Origin: Cyanobacteria bacterium UBA7694
Lineage (GTDB): Bacteria; Cyanobacteriota; Sericytochromatia; UBA7694
Direction of reading: 5' to 3'
NCBI GenBank assembly: GCA_002482705.1
Contig: DLGM01000031.1
Coordinates: forward strand, 1 to 8,599
DNA length: 8,599 bases
Part shown: in pieces, positions 5,874-8,599 of the stretch
How the letters are laid out: each line of letters opens with the position of its first letter
How positions within the stretch are numbered: position 1 is the stretch's first letter
Program-made: the position numbers and the translations under genes
Notes under the pieces: model-generated
Database searches by the model: none
Told to the model about the DNA's origin: nothing
The model's input: the letters and a program-made list of their open reading frames with translations, nothing else

Positions 5874-6716
5874 CTATTGGATATCGACTTTAAAATCGAG
5901 GTTGGGCAATAGATCCACAACTTTGCCCGCATCCAAGGTTTTATCGCTTTTGGTATCCACCTGAATGCGGGTACGCACGGTAGTAACCACAGTATCAGTG
6001 GGTTTTAAAGCCAAAGGCGGTTGTTTCCAGAGTTGGGCCAAATCCTTGAGCTGCTGATCCGTCATCCCTGTACTGGCCCCTTTGCCCGAAACCGTATAAA
6101 AACGGATGTGGTAGGCAATGGCCTTGCGGGTATCCGTCGACACCTTGATCCATTTTTGCACAGCCGCATTAGAAGGAGCCAAGCTGCGCGCCTGGTTGAA
6201 CTGCGAAATAGCGCTATTGATTTCACGCTCTGCATCCCGCAAGGCACGAATACGCACCCCCAAATAGGCATTTTGGGGGCCAAACTCGATCAAATCGCGG
6301 GGCTGTAAACGGGCCTTGATCACCCCTGTTTGTTTGACCTTCAGGGTGGTAGTTGAACTGTCAAAGGTGCTCTCAATTTTATTGGCCGCCTCAAAAATAG
6401 CGCGGGTGAGATTGTAACTGTAAATGCCTTTGAGCATATGTTCATGGGCTTTTTGATTGACCCCCGTTTGCGAGGTCACGGACAAAGGATACCGGGCATT
6501 GAGCTTGCGAATGCGCTCTTGCTCTTCTGGGTCGACAGCTGCCGGAGCAGAAGATTCGTCTTCAGGGTCCATAGTACTGCGACCATAAATCCCTTTCTTG
6601 CCCAGCGTTTTAGCCTCATCTTTGGTGTTGGTTTCCTGCGCCAGCGCTGGAAGTGCCGATACTGAGCTCAAGCCCAGCAGGCTGACGAGTAAAGCGAGAG
6701 ATAGGCGTCGCATCAT
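5874..6716 (-). CDS. Exported protein of unknown function (Sec signal peptide, 280 residues)
   Basis: Not recognised. The start at 6716 gives MMRR, a hydrophobic core (LSLALLVSLLGL) and a signal-peptidase-I site ALPALA before QETN, so cleavage after about A26 is likely. AAGGAG lies 11 bases upstream of this ATG. A longer open reading (from 6776) would bury the signal peptide behind 20 residues and runs through the promoter, so I reject it. The mature part has a low-complexity acidic segment (47-70), then a mostly helical region. A single TPR-like stretch may occur at about 162-200 (REINSAISQFNQARSLAPSN...). The C-terminal segment (about 240-280) looks like beta strands. I see no cysteines, lipobox or membrane anchor in the mature part, suggesting a soluble periplasmic protein or one attached to a partner. 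The next gene downstream is mtaB. Confidence 0.85.
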   Translation of the reverse strand: MMRRLSLALLVSLLGLSSVSALPALAQETNTKDEAKTLGKKGIYGRSTMDPEDESSAPAAVDPEEQERIRKLNARYPLSVTSQTGVNQKAHEHMLKGIYSYNLTRAIFEAANKIESTFDSSTTTLKVKQTGVIKARLQPRDLIEFGPQNAYLGVRIRALRDAEREINSAISQFNQARSLAPSNAAVQKWIKVSTDTRKAIAYHIRFYTVSGKGASTGMTDQQLKDLAQLWKQPPLALKPTDTVVTTVRTRIQVDTKSDKTLDAGKVVDLLPNLDFKVDIQ

Positions 6717-6747
6717 GGAAGATATTGCTCCTTGTCCAGTTGGTACT

Positions 6748-6776
6748 ATCATACCCAAGCCTGTGCTACAGGGCAA
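6748..6776 (-). promoter_or_regulatory. Putative sigma70-type promoter for the exported-protein gene
   Basis: TTGCCC (6776-6771) and TATGAT (6753-6748) on the minus strand are separated by exactly 17 bases, matching four of six and five of six consensus positions. The promoter begins four bases after the stop of the hydrolase gene and lies about 32 bases before the ATG at 6716. It implies separate transcription of the exported protein. Confidence 0.55.
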
Positions 6777-6779
6777 GGG

Positions 6780-7613
6780 TCAAGGCCTGTCGAGATCGAG
6801 GGTCAGCCCCTCAACAGCCAGGGTAGAAGCGGCAAAGATGGCCTGGGCCTCCGCCTCCATTTGGTAAAGTTGGGCATCCGTATGACTGGGATCGTGATGG
6901 TATAAAGCCAGTTGTTTGACCCCCGCTTGCTGAGCCAGGTAGGCAGCCGTAGTATGGGTACTGTGGCCCCACCCGGTTTTGACCTTTAACTCCTCAGGCG
7001 TGTACTGGGCATCATAAATTAAGAGATCCGCATTGCGGGCAAACTCAATCAGTTTGGGGTCCAAATTTTGTTCGGTGTACTCCATGTCGGTGGCATACAC
7101 TAAAATTTGCCCTTGGTGCACAATCCGAAAACCATACACCCCCCCTGGGTGGTGAAAGGCACGAGTCGAAATCTCCACATCCCCAAAAATCGTAAAGGTC
7201 TCTTCCTGGAGTTCAACAAAGTGAATATTGGCCCCCATCTGATCCAGTGCCACGGGAAAATACTGGTAGTTCATTTGCCCTTTGAGAACATCCTCTAAGC
7301 GTTCCTCGGCTTTGCCCGCCCCATACACATAAAATTCGTTCTTGGGGCTAAAGGCCGGGGCAAAAAAAGGAAACCCTTGAATATGATCCCAATGGGTATG
7401 GGATAACAAGACATGCCCCGCCAAACCCTGGCTTGCGGCAGCATCTGCCATCAGGGCATTGCCCAAGAGACGAATCCCCGTCCCCGCATCCAAAATCAGC
7501 GGCTCTGCATGGCCCGTCAAGACCTGCACACAGGAGGTATTGCCGCCCACGTCGGCGGAATCATGGCCCGGAGTGGGAATTGAGCCTCGAACGCCCCAGA
7601 ATCTGACTTTCAC
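6780..7613 (-). CDS. Metallo-beta-lactamase-fold hydrolase (PhnP/RNase Z/class-II phosphodiesterase-like), copy 1
   Basis: A zinc- or iron-dependent hydrolase of the MBL superfamily, probably a cytoplasmic phosphodiesterase; the substrate is not readable. Motifs in order are MKVRFWGVRGSIPTPG at the N terminus, LDAGTGIR (41-48), and the metal motif SHTHWDH with H72, H74, D76 and H77. H155 (FHHPGG), D176 (YATDMEY), H217 (GWGHST) and H240 (YHHDP) complete a two-metal site. All expected ligands are present. The start is GTG at 7613 with GAAGGA seven bases before it. The 277-residue length suits the group, and there is no signal peptide. Its closest relative in the window is the gene directly upstream, a tandem paralogue. 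I see no good promoter in the 96 bases between them, so the two may be co-transcribed. Confidence 0.9.
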   Translation of the reverse strand: MKVRFWGVRGSIPTPGHDSADVGGNTSCVQVLTGHAEPLILDAGTGIRLLGNALMADAAASQGLAGHVLLSHTHWDHIQGFPFFAPAFSPKNEFYVYGAGKAEERLEDVLKGQMNYQYFPVALDQMGANIHFVELQEETFTIFGDVEISTRAFHHPGGVYGFRIVHQGQILVYATDMEYTEQNLDPKLIEFARNADLLIYDAQYTPEELKVKTGWGHSTHTTAAYLAQQAGVKQLALYHHDPSHTDAQLYQMEAEAQAIFAASTLAVEGLTLDLDRP

Positions 7614-7709
7614 GTGTGTATCCTTCGCTGCATATTACATGGCCAAACTATTTTACCATTGTGCCAAAAATTTGCATTTGAGGATGTGTCATCGGAACGA
7701 AAGCGCACT

Positions 7710-8540
7710 TTAGAGCAAATTAAGGTCGATCACCTGTTGTTCACGGGCCAGCCATGTGGCGGGAAAGTGTTGCTGGGCTTGGCGTTCGAGCGTCTCTAGT
7801 TCAGTATCCGTACGGTCTGGGTCATGGGAAAAGAGACGCAATTGTTTGACCCCAGCCGCCTGGGCCAAATGCACAGCCGTCAAATAGGTACTGTGGCCCC
7901 AGCCGGTTTTAAAATTCAGCTCTTCATGGGTGTACTGGGCATCAAAGATCAGGAGATCTGCCCCCTGGGCAAAGGCAACCAAGCGAGGATCGAGATTGGC
8001 CACCGTATATTCCATATCAGTGGCATACACCACAACCTTCCCCTGGTAAGCAATGCGGTAGCCCAAAACCCCACCGGGATGCTCAAAAAAACGGGTCGTC
8101 ACTTCGATGCCACCGGGCAAAACAAACGTTTCTTCCGCGACCGGATGAAAACGGAACTGGGCCCCCATTTCATCGAGAGCAACAGGGAAATAGGCATAAT
8201 CCATTTGCCCCCGCAGCACCTCTTCAAGGGTGCGCTGCGGTTTATTGGCCCCGTAGACATGCAGCGTATTGCTGGCAGAGTTGGCAGGCTTAAAAAAAGG
8301 CAGCCCCTGAATATGGTCCCAATGGGTGTGGCTGAGCAAAAGGTACAGCTCTTGGTCTTCATGCTGGCATGCCGCCACCAGGGCATTACCCAAGAGGCGA
8401 ATCCCCGTGCCCGCGTCCAGGATCAGCACATAAGGCTGATCGGTCAACAATTGAACACAGGAGGTATTGCCTCCGACACCGGCCGTTTCAGGAGTAGCGG
8501 AAGGGGCGGAACCACGAACGCCCCAAAACTTAACTTTCAA
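7710..8540 (-). CDS. Metallo-beta-lactamase-fold hydrolase (PhnP/RNase Z/class-II phosphodiesterase-like), copy 2
   Basis: This is a paralogue of the gene at 6780-7613, well over half identical by eye. It has the same order of motifs: MKVKFWGVRGS, LDAGTGIRLLGNAL, SHTHWDH (H71, H73, D75, H76), H154 (FEHPGG), D175 (YATDMEY), H216 (GWGHST) and H239 (FSHDP). All metal ligands are kept, so both copies should be active. The frame opens at an ATG (8585), but I place the start at the TTG at 8540. AAGGA lies six bases before it, the protein then matches copy 1 from its first residue and in length (276 versus 277), and a TATAAT box sits inside the would-be extension. Copies differ mostly in the loops after the N-terminal motif and near the C terminus, hinting at different substrates. 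Confidence 0.88.
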   Translation of the reverse strand: MKVKFWGVRGSAPSATPETAGVGGNTSCVQLLTDQPYVLILDAGTGIRLLGNALVAACQHEDQELYLLLSHTHWDHIQGLPFFKPANSASNTLHVYGANKPQRTLEEVLRGQMDYAYFPVALDEMGAQFRFHPVAEETFVLPGGIEVTTRFFEHPGGVLGYRIAYQGKVVVYATDMEYTVANLDPRLVAFAQGADLLIFDAQYTHEELNFKTGWGHSTYLTAVHLAQAAGVKQLRLFSHDPDRTDTELETLERQAQQHFPATWLAREQQVIDLNLL

Positions 8541-8573
8541 GGTGATTCCTTCATTTTCGCCACGGATAGGATT

Positions 8574-8579
8574 ATTATA
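8574..8579 (-). promoter_or_regulatory. Consensus -10 box (TATAAT) before hydrolase copy 2
   Basis: TATAAT on the minus strand lies 33 bases before the TTG start at 8540. A -35 at 17 bases would fall at the window edge and cannot be judged. Its place within the ATG-started longer frame supports the shorter protein. Confidence 0.5.
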
Positions 8580-8599
8580 CTCCATCGGGCGACTTTTTT

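Noticed and set aside
6717..6776. Twenty-residue N-terminal extension of the exported protein
   Set aside because: It would hide the signal peptide and lies over a good promoter. AAGGAG points to the ATG at 6716.
1..8599. CRISPR array, insertion sequence, prophage or HIP1 repeats
   Set aside because: No regularly spaced repeats, transposase, integrase or phage genes, and no GCGATCGC copies were seen on reading both strands.

Overview
The window carries ten protein-coding genes and one tRNA gene at moderate GC. The genes fit a Gram-negative-type bacterium: a Sec signal peptide, a beta-barrel with a C-terminal Phe, tRNA-Trp next to secE-nusG, and a solitary Dam-type methylase. I see no photosynthesis genes and no HIP1 (GCGATCGC) repeats. 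The gene style is loosely reminiscent of non-photosynthetic cyanobacterial relatives (Vampirovibrionia), but that is an impression from memory. The lineage should be treated as undetermined.

Left part (1-971, minus strand): tRNA-Trp, a leader of about 240 bases, secE and nusG. This is the well-known translation/secretion/transcription cluster. nusG is cut by the window edge. Its last visible 30 bases are an exact inverted copy of an upstream piece of nusG, which looks like a foldback chimera at a contig end rather than biology. The tRNA-secE leader holds four overlapping inverted repeats that cannot all fold at once.

Middle (972-4242, plus strand): a 305-base gap, then an orphan Dam/DpnM-type adenine methylase (probable GATC specificity). 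Next, behind a TATAAT box, is a 667-residue protein combining an N-terminal EF-hand pair, a possible Cys-His-Asn papain/transglutaminase-like module and a C-terminal outer-membrane-type beta-barrel. It has no visible signal peptide. It is the most unusual gene here.

Right part (4239-8540, minus strand), in transcription order: two tandem paralogous metallo-beta-lactamase-fold hydrolases, an unrecognised exported 280-residue protein, the tRNA methylthiotransferase mtaB, and a 69-residue helical protein translationally coupled to mtaB through a TGATG junction. The last stop codon shares a CTAG tetranucleotide with the stop of the convergent EF-hand/barrel gene. Promoter-like elements before the second hydrolase, the exported protein and mtaB suggest several short transcription units rather than one operon.
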